Below, piece after piece: positions 16,435-24,446 of a DNA stretch of 46,789 nt. Each line of letters opens with the position of its first letter. Positions within the stretch are counted from its first letter, which is position 1. The translations under genes were made by a program, and so were the position numbers. Origin of the DNA: Deltaproteobacteria bacterium (GTDB lineage Bacteria > Desulfobacterota > Binatia > UBA12015); NCBI GenBank assembly GCA_029262355.1, contig JAJCZO010000333.1:1-46789 (forward strand), given 5' to 3'. The notes beneath the pieces were generated by a model, which did no database searches, was not told where the DNA came from, and saw only the letters and a list, made by a program, of their open reading frames with translations.

Positions 16435-18087
16435 TCAGGCCGCGCCCGCGCCTCGGACCATGTCGAGGATCGCGGCGGCTTCGGTCCCCGGCTCTGCTCC
16501 GCGCCACGCGACGAAGCCATCGGGGCGGACGAGGGTGAGCGCGCTCTCGTAGGCCGTCGTCGCCTCGGGCGCGGTCTCGACGTGCAGCGGCATGTTGCGA
16601 GCCGCGGCCGCGCGTTCGAACGGGGCGGCGTCCGCGTCGTTGCTGGTGCGGAGTAGGACGAATCCTCGACCGAACAGGTCCAGAGTCGAGCGCCTGTCGT
16701 CGAGCCACAGGTGCGGGGCTCGGCCGCCCGGCTTCGCAGTTTGGACGTAGTGGCTTCGGTCGCTGCGGTCCGGCGCGTTCGATCCGTCGTCGCAGATGAC
16801 CGGAGAACCGTCGTAGCGATACCCGAGGTCGATCACGGGCTTGTCGTACTCGTCGCCGCGAGACGCGATCAATCCCCGGCCGTACGCATCCCGCGCCGTG
16901 TCGCCCTCGGGCCCGGTCTGCCAGAGCCCTTCGTAAGGGGCATCGAAGAGCGGTAGCGGCGGGTGTAAACGAATCGGTTCGTCGCCGGAGAGATCGAGTC
17001 CTTGATACTGCAGCAGGTCGATCGCGGCCGCGCGGCGTTCGAAATCGTAGCTTTGGTCGAGCAGCAACTCGCCGCCCCAACCACGTAACGTCGCCTCGAT
17101 CTTCCACGCGAGGTCGAATGCATCTGCCATGCCCGTGTTGACACCGAGACCGCCGAAGGGCGTCACGACATGGGCGGCGTCGCCGGCGAGCAAGATGCGG
17201 CCGTTGCGAAATGTCTCACTCAGCCCCTGCTGCGGCGTCCAGGCGCTCATGGCCAGGATCTCGGCGTCGTCTATGCCGAGCTCGGCGAGGCGGGCTCGCG
17301 TCGTGTCTTCATCGTCGGCATCGAGGCCCGGCCCGTGGAGCCGCCAGAGATCGTGGCCGTCGACCGCGACCAGGAGACCGGCGCCAAACGGCGTCCGGGT
17401 GGGGCCGGCCGGTGTGCCGAGAACCGAGAACTGTACGCCCCCGGCCGGAACGAGCTCGGCGAGACGGTGCGAGCGAAAGAACGCGGAGTGGACCCGGATT
17501 GGCAGGGGCGGCGGGCCTATCATCGCGATGCCGCTGGCCTCGCGAACCGAGCTGGCCGCGCCGTCGCAGGCGACCGCGTATCGCGCGTCCATCCGTGAGG
17601 TGGCGCCTCTCGTGTCGCGCAGCGAGCAGACGACGCCCCCGGGTTGATTCGCGACGCTTTCCACGTGCACTCCATGGCGGAGCGTGATCGTCGGGAACGA
17701 TTCGGCCGTCCGTTCCAGAATCGGATCGAAGCAGGGCTTGGGCGCCCACACCTCGTGCTCGGGCGACGTGTCACCCGGAGGGCCCGCGAGGGCGTCCTCG
17801 ACGCGAGCCACCTCCGGGCCGCCGAAGTGGGTCACCGCGATCCAGTGGCCGTGCCCACCGGACGGGAAGGCCGAGGCGACCTCGCCCGCGAGGCCGAGGC
17901 GTCGCAGGTGTTCCATCGTGCGAACCCCTACATGGTTGGCGGTGGGGAAGGCCGGGGCGCCGCGTTCCCGCCGCTCGATCAGAACGCACCGGACTCCTCG
18001 CGAACCCAGATCCACGGCGAGACACAGCCCGACGGGGCCCCCACCGATGATTGCGACGTCGGTCTGCACGTCGCAGCGTTGTGTCAC
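16435..18087 (-). CDS. FAD-dependent aromatic-type monooxygenase (PheA/TfdB family)
   Basis: A 550-residue flavoprotein hydroxylase. The N-terminal dinucleotide motif is VAIIGGGPVGLCLA (residues about 11-24), followed by the second FAD-contact strand CVLIERR, and the GD motif AGDAAHVVTPFGGLGVNTGM lies near residue 300. The C-terminal thioredoxin-like extension typical of phenol/2,4-dichlorophenol hydroxylases is present, and length fits. It would use NAD(P)H and O2 to hydroxylate an aromatic or polyketide-like substrate; which one is unknown. The start is uncertain: GTG at 18087 or GTG at 18069, neither with a good Shine-Dalgarno. Longer frames run into the divergent HAD gene. Confidence 0.85.
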   Translation of the reverse strand: MTQRCDVQTDVAIIGGGPVGLCLAVDLGSRGVRCVLIERRERGAPAFPTANHVGVRTMEHLRRLGLAGEVASAFPSGGHGHWIAVTHFGGPEVARVEDALAGPPGDTSPEHEVWAPKPCFDPILERTAESFPTITLRHGVHVESVANQPGGVVCSLRDTRGATSRMDARYAVACDGAASSVREASGIAMIGPPPLPIRVHSAFFRSHRLAELVPAGGVQFSVLGTPAGPTRTPFGAGLLVAVDGHDLWRLHGPGLDADDEDTTRARLAELGIDDAEILAMSAWTPQQGLSETFRNGRILLAGDAAHVVTPFGGLGVNTGMADAFDLAWKIEATLRGWGGELLLDQSYDFERRAAAIDLLQYQGLDLSGDEPIRLHPPLPLFDAPYEGLWQTGPEGDTARDAYGRGLIASRGDEYDKPVIDLGYRYDGSPVICDDGSNAPDRSDRSHYVQTAKPGGRAPHLWLDDRRSTLDLFGRGFVLLRTSNDADAAPFERAAAARNMPLHVETAPEATTAYESALTLVRPDGFVAWRGAEPGTEAAAILDMVRGAGAA

Positions 18088-18150
18088 GCAGCTTCGGCCC
18101 GGGCCAGCGCGGTAGTGCGTGGTGCGACATCGACGCGTGCCCCGCGTTGC

Positions 18151-18179
18151 TTGATCGGACGCGCCGAGTGTCGCATAGC
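18151..18179 (+). promoter_or_regulatory. Candidate promoter of the HAD lipoprotein gene
   Basis: TTGATC (18151-18156) and CATAGC (18174-18179) are separated by 17 bases, and the ATG follows 5 bases later at 18185. The match to consensus is modest; the spacing and the position next to the start codon make it plausible. Confidence 0.3.
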
Positions 18180-18184
18180 GAGGC

Positions 18185-19219
18185 ATGCATGTGTTTTCGC
18201 GCTCAAGCGTGATTCGGCTGGCGGCAGGTATCGCCGTGACCCTTTCTCTCGGTGTTTTCGGCTGCAGCCCGGCCGTGGTGGCGCGCGCCCCTCTGCCCTC
18301 GTGGAATGAGGGCGTCGCGCGGAACGCGATCCTCGAGATGGTCTCGGCGACGACCGACGAGTCGAACGCAGCGTACGTCGCCCCGGGCGACCGCATCGCG
18401 ACGTTCGACAACGACGGCACTCTGTGGGTCTCGCATCCGCTGTACACGCAGGCAGTCTTCGCACTGGATCGGGTTCGGGCACTGGCTCCGGCGCACCCGG
18501 AGTGGAAGACCGAGCAGCCCTTTCGCGCCATCCTCGAGGAGAATCAGCCGGCCATCTCGGGCTTTCATATGGAGGACTGGCAGAAGGTCCTGGCGGCGAC
18601 GCATGCCGGGATGTCGACCGAGAGCTTCGAGGCAACCGTGGATGGCTGGCTGACGATTGCCCGTGATCCGCGGTTTGGTCGCCGGTACGACGAGCTGGTC
18701 TACCAACCGATGCTGGAGGTTCTAGAGTACCTGCGTGCCAACGGCTTTCAGACGTTCATCGTCTCGGGAGGCGGCCAAGAGTTCCTCCGGGTGTTCTCCG
18801 ATGCGACGTACGGGATTCCGACCTCGCAGGTCGTCGGCTCGAGCGTCGTGACGAAGTACGAATACCGCGATGGCACGCCGGTTCTCGAGCGCGAGCCGGA
18901 GATCTTCTTCATCGACGATCGCAAGGGAAAGCCGGTCGGAATCAATCTCTTCATCGGAAAGCGCCCGATTGCCGCCTTCGGAAATTCGGACGGTGATCGG
19001 GAGATGCTCGAGTGGACGGCGGCAGGAAACGGGAAACGGCTCGGGATGTTGGTGCTACACGACGACCCGGTACGGGAGTACTCCTACGGTCCGGCACAAG
19101 GACTTCCCGATACGAGCATCGGGGCATTCTCTGAGGAGCTTTACGATCAGGCGCAGGCCGAAGGGTGGGTCGTGATTTCGATCAAGGACGATTGGAAGCG
19201 GGTGTTTTCTTGGGAATGA
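18185..19219 (+). CDS. HAD-superfamily phosphatase, lipoprotein
   Basis: A 344-residue lipoprotein: the signal peptide ends in the lipobox VFGC with Cys at residue 27. HAD motif I is FDNDGTLW with Asp75 and Asp77, motif II is FIVSGGGQEF, and the acidic motif IV is FGNSDGDREM. Family members of this form are phosphoserine-phosphatase-like enzymes exported to the periplasm; the substrate is unknown. The relatives often sit beside arylsulfatases, and an arylsulfatase remnant follows here directly downstream. The gene is divergent from the FAD monooxygenase, with about 97 bases between starts. Confidence 0.85.
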   Translation: MHVFSRSSVIRLAAGIAVTLSLGVFGCSPAVVARAPLPSWNEGVARNAILEMVSATTDESNAAYVAPGDRIATFDNDGTLWVSHPLYTQAVFALDRVRALAPAHPEWKTEQPFRAILEENQPAISGFHMEDWQKVLAATHAGMSTESFEATVDGWLTIARDPRFGRRYDELVYQPMLEVLEYLRANGFQTFIVSGGGQEFLRVFSDATYGIPTSQVVGSSVVTKYEYRDGTPVLEREPEIFFIDDRKGKPVGINLFIGKRPIAAFGNSDGDREMLEWTAAGNGKRLGMLVLHDDPVREYSYGPAQGLPDTSIGAFSEELYDQAQAEGWVVISIKDDWKRVFSWE

Positions 19220-19259
19220 AGTTCTGCTTCCAAGATCGTGCCAGGGTGTGGTGGGACGC

Positions 19260-19445
19260 TCGGCGAATCGCCGCTCCGGTGAGGACTTCTACGGCGACGC
19301 GATGATGGATCATGCGTTCATCCTCGTCCCGGCCTGGGCCTATGTCGGAGAGTTCCTGGCGACCTTACAAGCGGTTCCCGCCCCGTCAGAAGCCCGCGAG
19401 CTTCAGCCTGGATCAAGTCATGGAAGCGCTGCAGGAGGGCATGCA
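19260..19445 (+). pseudogene. C-terminal remnant of an arylsulfatase, frameshifted
   Basis: Two plus-strand frames together give the end of a bacterial arylsulfatase. The first (to about 19365) reads DFYGDAMMDHAFILVP and AYVGEFLATL; the second (from about 19375) reads FPPRQKPASFSLDQVMEAL. In intact arylsulfatases these run together in one frame with a short linker. A one-base insertion around 19365-19374 explains the shift. The catalytic N-terminal sulfatase domain with the formylglycine CxPxR motif is absent. It lies between the HAD lipoprotein and a convergent secreted-protein gene; bases 19446-19547 show nothing recognisable. Confidence 0.65.
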
Positions 19446-19547
19446 CGCCCAATGGAACTGGGCACGCTGGTTGAGCAGGGCGAAAGAGCCCCAATCGCTG
19501 GTTCGCGATTGGAGCTCTTCTTCACGATCGACCAACGTCCCCGTCGG

Positions 19548-20186
19548 TCAGCGGCAGGAGATGTACATCTTGCCGTAAAGGCGGCTGCCGTTCTGGTCGA
19601 CGTTGACGCCGTTGGTGCACGAGGGGCAGGTGATGCAGCTGTTGGTGGCAAAGGCGCAGACGCCCTGCTCGTTGCCTCGGCAGAAGGCGGTGCCACGGTC
19701 GCCGCTGTTGAGGCGGAACAACGGAGAGCCCGGGTTGAACGCCCGGCAGACGTTGCCGTCGCGCGTGAAGCGGTCCGGGCGCTTGCCGACCGACCTGCAA
19801 ACCGAGTCTCCCGTCTGGCCCTTCGAGAAGTCGACCTCGTAGTAGGTCGTCCCGCCGAGGCGCTTGCCCGAAACACGGGTTGTGGCCTGGCCGTTGGGGA
19901 GAAGATCGACGCCGATTGGGCAGTCGAGGAGCACGGGGATTCCGATCTCTTTGCCGGTCTCGCCACCGCCGAGACCGTAGCCGCCGATGCTGATGGCCTT
20001 GCAGCCGGCCGCACTTGCGTTTGCGATCTTGAGGTTCACTTCTGCCGTGGCCTCGTCGCCCGATGCGAACGAGTTGCCCAGGAGTACCTGCTGGTTGGCC
20101 TGGGCCGCGGACGCGGCCGTTGCGATGATGAGGGCTGCCGCGAGGGCGACACCGGCGAGTCGAGTTGCGATTCTATTCTTGATCAT
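19548..20186 (-). CDS. Secreted Cys-rich protein of unknown function
   Basis: A 212-residue protein with a clear signal peptide (hydrophobic residues 8-28, cleavage near AQA|NQQ). The mature part has ten Cys, including a C-terminal CITCPSC cluster, so it is probably disulfide-stabilised or metal-binding outside the cytoplasm. It is not a family I recognise. The start ATG at 20186 has an excellent Shine-Dalgarno (AGGAGAG, 5 bases upstream). It lies downstream of another small secreted-protein gene, but a strong terminator hairpin stands between them, so it probably has its own promoter in the 264-base gap. Confidence 0.7.
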   Translation of the reverse strand: MIKNRIATRLAGVALAAALIIATAASAAQANQQVLLGNSFASGDEATAEVNLKIANASAAGCKAISIGGYGLGGGETGKEIGIPVLLDCPIGVDLLPNGQATTRVSGKRLGGTTYYEVDFSKGQTGDSVCRSVGKRPDRFTRDGNVCRAFNPGSPLFRLNSGDRGTAFCRGNEQGVCAFATNSCITCPSCTNGVNVDQNGSRLYGKMYISCR

Positions 20187-20390
20187 TCGTTCTCTCCTGG
20201 GAGCCGGCGGCTCCGGTTCGGGAGGGCGCCCGACGCGCCCGCTTCGTAACCAGTGCATCGCAACCTGCGTGCCACGGGCGACTGGCCGAAAAACGCAGGA
20301 GGATCGTGGTTCACGAGGCGGCGCGGTCCTTCGTGTTGAACCGCGGTCGATGGTTCGCGTGAACGGGCATCGACGGTTGTCCAAACGCAG

Positions 20391-20426
20391 AAAGGCCCGG
20401 GCAGCGCGATGGCGGCCCGGGCCTTT
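20391..20426 (-). terminator. Strong G+C hairpin terminator
   Basis: Two perfect 12-base arms (AAAGGCCCGGGC and GCCCGGGCCTTT) flank a 12-base loop. On the minus strand it follows the stop of the secreted-protein gene at 20451 by 24 bases. The T-run after the stem is short and interrupted. It probably ends the lnt operon transcript. Confidence 0.7.
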
Positions 20427-20450
20427 CAATCATTGGTCGTTCGCGTGCGC

Positions 20451-21176
20451 TCAGCCTTCGGAGCAACCCGGGTCAGAGGTCGAAAGGCTCACGAAAGAGA
20501 TCCGGGTGGTGTAGCGTGCGGTGCGGGCGATGTCGGCCGTGAACGAGTCTTGGGCATTGGCGTCGGATCGTGTTTGCTTCAGCTTGCCAATGATTGGCGT
20601 GAGTCCCGTGAAGCTCTGTCCGGGGAACATGGACTGAGCGGCCTCGAGGATCGCGTCGCCGACGGGTTTCAGCCCGAAGCACGGTCGGATGAACTTCCAG
20701 TTTGGAACATTGCTTCGTTCTGCCGTGAGGTCGTGCACGTCGTCTTCGGAGTTCGGATCAGCCGGAACGTCGAACTCGTTCTCGTCGAATGAGAACCACT
20801 CGCCGACTTCTGGCCAGCCGCTGCCACTCAAAGTTTGGAACGTCTTGGCAAAGAAGCGCTTCCGTGGGGGGTGTCGCATTTCGAGGAGGACCGTGACGAC
20901 CGGTCTGTCGGCTGTGGTGAAGTTGTCCGACGGGCTTTCGTCGGCGATCACCATGATGGATCCCTTGATTCTGGGGCCGACGGTCACGATGTCGCACCGG
21001 CCATCGCCGGGGCAGTCGGAATCGACGGTGCAGCTCAGCCCGGCGTTGGTCGAGCAGGCCGTGGGGAAGATCGAAGCGTTGTTGCCTTCGGGGCCTCCGC
21101 CGAGGACTGCGGTCGGAATGGCCGTGAGGGCGATTGTGGCAAGGGCGGTACGGGCTCTATTTCGCACGGCTATCAT
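20451..21176 (-). CDS. Secreted protein with a C-x-DC cysteine motif, unknown function
   Basis: A 241-residue protein with a signal peptide (residues about 5-26, cleavage near VLG|GGP). The mature N-terminus has CTVDSDCPGDGRCD, a short disulfide-type motif common in secreted proteins of delta-proteobacterial lineages. The rest is not recognised. Its ATG overlaps the lnt stop (ATGA) and is also served by GGAGGA 5 bases upstream, so it is part of the lnt operon. Linkage suggests an envelope or export role. It is not itself a lipoprotein, because no lipobox is visible. Confidence 0.7.
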   Translation of the reverse strand: MIAVRNRARTALATIALTAIPTAVLGGGPEGNNASIFPTACSTNAGLSCTVDSDCPGDGRCDIVTVGPRIKGSIMVIADESPSDNFTTADRPVVTVLLEMRHPPRKRFFAKTFQTLSGSGWPEVGEWFSFDENEFDVPADPNSEDDVHDLTAERSNVPNWKFIRPCFGLKPVGDAILEAAQSMFPGQSFTGLTPIIGKLKQTRSDANAQDSFTADIARTARYTTRISFVSLSTSDPGCSEG

Positions 21177-22834
21177 CGTGATCCTCCAACCCAGTTGATC
21201 CCATACCCCGAGTCAACGACTGTCAATCCGGAGCCTTGGGCTTCCGCCTCGATACCGGAGCAAGGGCCGCGCCAACGAGAAGACTGAGGATTCTTGGGGG
21301 CGGTGGGGTCCTCGGTGAACCCCAGTTGTCCTGGGCGATGAACTCCCGTCAACGGGAGTGCCGCCCGCAGTGAGCCGCCGAGGACGATCGCCAGTGCCAG
21401 CAGGACGATGATGTCGCCGTAGCGGGTGTAGGCGGTCACGGCGCCTAGGGGCTCGACGACGCCAAAGATCACGTCGGGTGCGTCGAAGGTGCTGGTGACG
21501 ACGACGCGCCCGTCGGGCCGCACCAGAGCGGACCGCCCAGATCCCGTGGCCCGCAACAAGTACCGCCGGTTCTCGATGGCTCGCAGCGCCGCGCTGCGAA
21601 GCTGGATGCGGGCCGCCGACTCGGTCCCGAGCCAGCTGTCGTTCGAGAGGTTCGCGAGCACCGTGGCGCCGTTGCGGGTGAGCTGCCGCGCGACATCCGG
21701 GCGCAGTCCTTCGGAGCACAAATGGACGCCGAGCTCGACCCTGCCGCTCCGTAGTGGGAACGCCTTGCCCCCAGGCGTGTATTGCTCGCGGTCGAGCGGA
21801 AGGAACTCGGGCCACGGGTTGCGTTCCGCGAAGGGCAAGAGCTCGTTCTTGTCGTAGCGCCCGGCAAGTGCGCCGTCGTGAAGGAGGAACGCCGAGTTCT
21901 GAACTACGGGCGGCGAACCGCCGCGATGATACGGCGCACCGAAGAGAAGATCGGGGCCGCCGTCGGCGGTGGCGATGAAGAGCTCGGTGCGTTCAACGGA
22001 GCTGCGGCGCAGATTGAAGGACACGGCATACTCGGGCCATACGACGAGGTCAGGCTCGTGTAGATCGGTGTCGCGGGTGAGCTCCAGGTAGTGGAAGAGG
22101 TCTTCCGCCTCGCGCGCGGGGTTCCAGCGTTCGGCGTGGGTGATGCCTCCCTGCACGAGGGCCACCCGGAACTCGGAGGCGATCGTGGGTTCGGGCGCGA
22201 TGCGCGAAACGCCGTAGGCGAGGGTGGCCGTGATCACGACCGCGACCGCGGCCACCCACGCCAAGCGGCGCCCCGGGACGAGCGGCGGCCAGAGAATCGA
22301 CGCGAGCGCGAACGATGTAGCCACGAGGATCATGCCGGGCAGGTAGGCGCCACCCAGATCGGCGGTCTGGAGCACCAGGGCACCCGGCGTCTGGGTGTGC
22401 GCGACGAGTGCCCAGCCGAAGATCGATCCGGCGCTCGTGCGCCCCCATTCGATGAGCGCGAAGCCGGCGGCGGCGACGAGCGGGTTGGCAGCCCCGCGGC
22501 GCACCAGCCACGACAGCCAGGTGGCGTATGCTCCGTAGAGCGGCCCGAAGACGGCGGTCAGGCTGAGGAAGGCGCTGGCGCCGACCAGCCACGGTGTCTC
22601 GAAATAGGCCGAGATGAGGTGGGGCATCGCGGCCGCAAAACCGAACGACGCCGCGAGGAACCAGAGCAGGCCGAGCCAGAACGCACGTGCGGGCCCGACC
22701 CACGCGATCGCGACGAACAGCGGCGCGAGCGCGATCCAGCCGAGTGAACCGAGGCCGACCGGCGGAAGCGCGAGCGCGTAGAGTCCGCCCGAAGCCAGCG
22801 CGAGGCTCGCCGCGCGGGCGCCGCGCCCGCCCAC
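21173..22834 (-). CDS. lnt: Apolipoprotein N-acyltransferase
   Basis: A 553-residue inner-membrane enzyme that adds the third acyl chain to the N-terminal Cys of lipoproteins. About seven N-terminal hydrophobic segments are followed by a periplasmic nitrilase-like domain. The catalytic triad can be read: Glu in VVWPEYA near residue 265, Lys in YDKNELLPF near 328, and Cys in VHLCSEG near 372. A last membrane segment lies at about 475-495. The C-terminal tail of about 55 residues is longer than usual. The start is a GTG sharing its first base with the upstream TAG stop (TAGTG), and its own stop overlaps the next gene, so it is translated as part of an operon with a sigma-54 response regulator. 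Confidence 0.9.
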   Translation of the reverse strand: MGGRGARAASLALASGGLYALALPPVGLGSLGWIALAPLFVAIAWVGPARAFWLGLLWFLAASFGFAAAMPHLISAYFETPWLVGASAFLSLTAVFGPLYGAYATWLSWLVRRGAANPLVAAAGFALIEWGRTSAGSIFGWALVAHTQTPGALVLQTADLGGAYLPGMILVATSFALASILWPPLVPGRRLAWVAAVAVVITATLAYGVSRIAPEPTIASEFRVALVQGGITHAERWNPAREAEDLFHYLELTRDTDLHEPDLVVWPEYAVSFNLRRSSVERTELFIATADGGPDLLFGAPYHRGGSPPVVQNSAFLLHDGALAGRYDKNELLPFAERNPWPEFLPLDREQYTPGGKAFPLRSGRVELGVHLCSEGLRPDVARQLTRNGATVLANLSNDSWLGTESAARIQLRSAALRAIENRRYLLRATGSGRSALVRPDGRVVVTSTFDAPDVIFGVVEPLGAVTAYTRYGDIIVLLALAIVLGGSLRAALPLTGVHRPGQLGFTEDPTAPKNPQSSRWRGPCSGIEAEAQGSGLTVVDSGYGINWVGGSR

Positions 22835-24315
22835 TACTCCATCATCCCGAGTCGCCGCATCTTCTTGAGAAGCCCCTGATAGGTGATTCCCAGCTCACGT
22901 GCGGCGCGCGCCTTCTTGCCCTCGCTGCGCTCGAGCGTTGCCTGGATCTCCTTGCGCTCGAACGCATCGGTGCGCTCGCGTAGGTCGCCTTCCTCGCCGC
23001 CGTGCCCGGACTCGCCGAGGCTCGGTGCGGGGCCCGAGCCGCCCGTCGGCGCGAGTGGCGGGTCGCTGAGGAAGAACTCCGACAGCGACGCGGCTGCGAT
23101 CGGCTCTCCCGGGTCGGATAAGAGAACGGCCCGTTCCATCTCGTTCTCGAGCTCGCGAACGTTGCCGGGGTACGGGTAGTTCGTGAGAACGCTCATCGCC
23201 CCGGGCTCGATGCCCGCGACTCGCTTGCCGAGTCGAGCGGCGTGTTTGTCGATGAAGTGATCGACGAGATCGGCAATGTCCTCGGGCCGCTCCCGAAGGG
23301 GGGGAACCCGAACGGGAACGACGCGCAGCCGGTAGTACAGGTCTTCGCGGAAGCGCCCCTGCGCGACCTCGGCCTCGAGGTTGCGGTTCGTAGCCGCGAC
23401 GATCCTCGTGTCGATCTTGCGTGGCCGCGTCTCCCCGACCGGCGTGATCTCACCCTCCTGAAGAACGCGGAGTAGTTTCGCCTGCATCGCCGGAGTGGTT
23501 TCGCCGATCTCGTCGAGGAACAACGTACCACCGTTCGCGACCTCGAAGAGCCCCTTCTTGTCGTTCCCCGCGCCGGTGAAGGCGCCGCGCTTGTGGCCGA
23601 AGAGTTCGCTCTCGAGAAGACTCTCCGTCAGTGCCGCGCAGTTTACGGCGACGAAGAGCTTCTTGCTGCGGGGGCTTCGCTCGTGAAGCGATCGAGCGAT
23701 CAGCTCTTTGCCCGTCCCGGTCTCCCCGAGAATCAGCACGGTGGTTGGCGAGTCGGCAATCTTGTCGAGCAGTCCGTACATCTTCGTCATCGGCCCGCTC
23801 GAGCCGACGAGGCCCCGTGGGTATTCGCGGGCGTCGCGGTCGCGTAGGTACGCGTTCTCGCCGCTGAGCTGCTCGTTCGCCCGCGCGAGTTCGGTTACGA
23901 GCCTCTGGTTCTCTCGCTCCAGGCGAAATGCCTCGATGCCCCGCCGCAGAGTCATCTGCAGCTCCTTCGGATCCCAGGGCTTCGTGACGTACCGATAGAT
24001 ACGGCTCGAGTTGATCGCCTCGACCAGCGTGTCGATGTCGGTGTAGCCGGTGAGGATGATGCGGATGAGGTCGGGCCGGACGTCCATCGTCTTTTGCAGG
24101 AACTCGAGCCCGCTCATCTCGGGCATGCGCTGGTCGGCTACGACGACCGCGATCGGCTCCTGCTTCAGAACCTCGAGTCCGGCGAGGCCTCCCTCGGCGC
24201 AGTGCACGGTGAACTCACGACGAAACGCGAGCCGGAACGACGACAAAATGTCCGGCTCGTCGTCGACCACGAGGATCGGATACTCGCGGTAAACCAGATC
24301 CGGGCTCGGCTCCAT
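22834..24315 (-). CDS. Sigma-54-dependent response regulator (NtrC family, HoxA/HupR-like)
   Basis: A 493-residue transcription activator. A receiver domain (residues about 12-125) has ILVVDDEPD and the phospho-acceptor strand VVVADQRMPEMSG; its C-terminal part (LTGYTDIDTLVEAIN, YRYVTKPWD) resembles HupR/HoxA receivers. The AAA+ domain (about 165-400) has Walker A GETGTGKE, the sigma-54-contacting KRGAFTGA, and Walker B TLFLDEIGE. A Fis-type HTH closes the protein (ARELGITYQGLLKKMRR). It should remodel sigma-54 polymerase after phosphorylation by the adjacent sensor kinase. No target -24/-12 promoter was found by eye in the window. It is followed immediately by lnt. Confidence 0.93.
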   Translation of the reverse strand: MEPSPDLVYREYPILVVDDEPDILSSFRLAFRREFTVHCAEGGLAGLEVLKQEPIAVVVADQRMPEMSGLEFLQKTMDVRPDLIRIILTGYTDIDTLVEAINSSRIYRYVTKPWDPKELQMTLRRGIEAFRLERENQRLVTELARANEQLSGENAYLRDRDAREYPRGLVGSSGPMTKMYGLLDKIADSPTTVLILGETGTGKELIARSLHERSPRSKKLFVAVNCAALTESLLESELFGHKRGAFTGAGNDKKGLFEVANGGTLFLDEIGETTPAMQAKLLRVLQEGEITPVGETRPRKIDTRIVAATNRNLEAEVAQGRFREDLYYRLRVVPVRVPPLRERPEDIADLVDHFIDKHAARLGKRVAGIEPGAMSVLTNYPYPGNVRELENEMERAVLLSDPGEPIAAASLSEFFLSDPPLAPTGGSGPAPSLGESGHGGEEGDLRERTDAFERKEIQATLERSEGKKARAARELGITYQGLLKKMRRLGMME

Positions 24316-24324
24316 GCGCTCAAG

Positions 24325-24393
24325 AGTTGTCGCCTTTGCAAGGCTCTTGTCAAACGGGCTCCCGCCGCGGGTACTGTCCTAAATCGGTCCTAA
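24325..24393 (-). promoter_or_regulatory. Candidate promoter/operator region of the response-regulator gene
   Basis: A perfect TTGACA lies on the minus strand at 24348-24353; a -10 at 17 bases spacing (24325-24330) is poor. Between them and the start is a near-palindrome with arms GCCTT/AAGGC (24332-24344). Farther upstream are two identical 7-base repeats, TTAGGAC on the minus strand (24376-24382 and 24387-24393), 11 bases apart, one helical turn. This suggests that regulator and lnt can be transcribed separately from the kinase gene. Confidence 0.35.
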
Positions 24394-24446
24394 GTAGAAC
24401 AGGGCCCGGCCGCGACGGGGGCCTCGCGCGTCGAGACGGGCTGCGC

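Noticed and set aside
15321..16538. A 405-codon plus-strand frame containing the kinase remnant as one intact gene
   Set aside because: Only about 114 codons (16074-16415) resemble a histidine kinase/receiver. The 5' part is the complement of the PQQ lipoprotein gene and the 3' part that of the monooxygenase.
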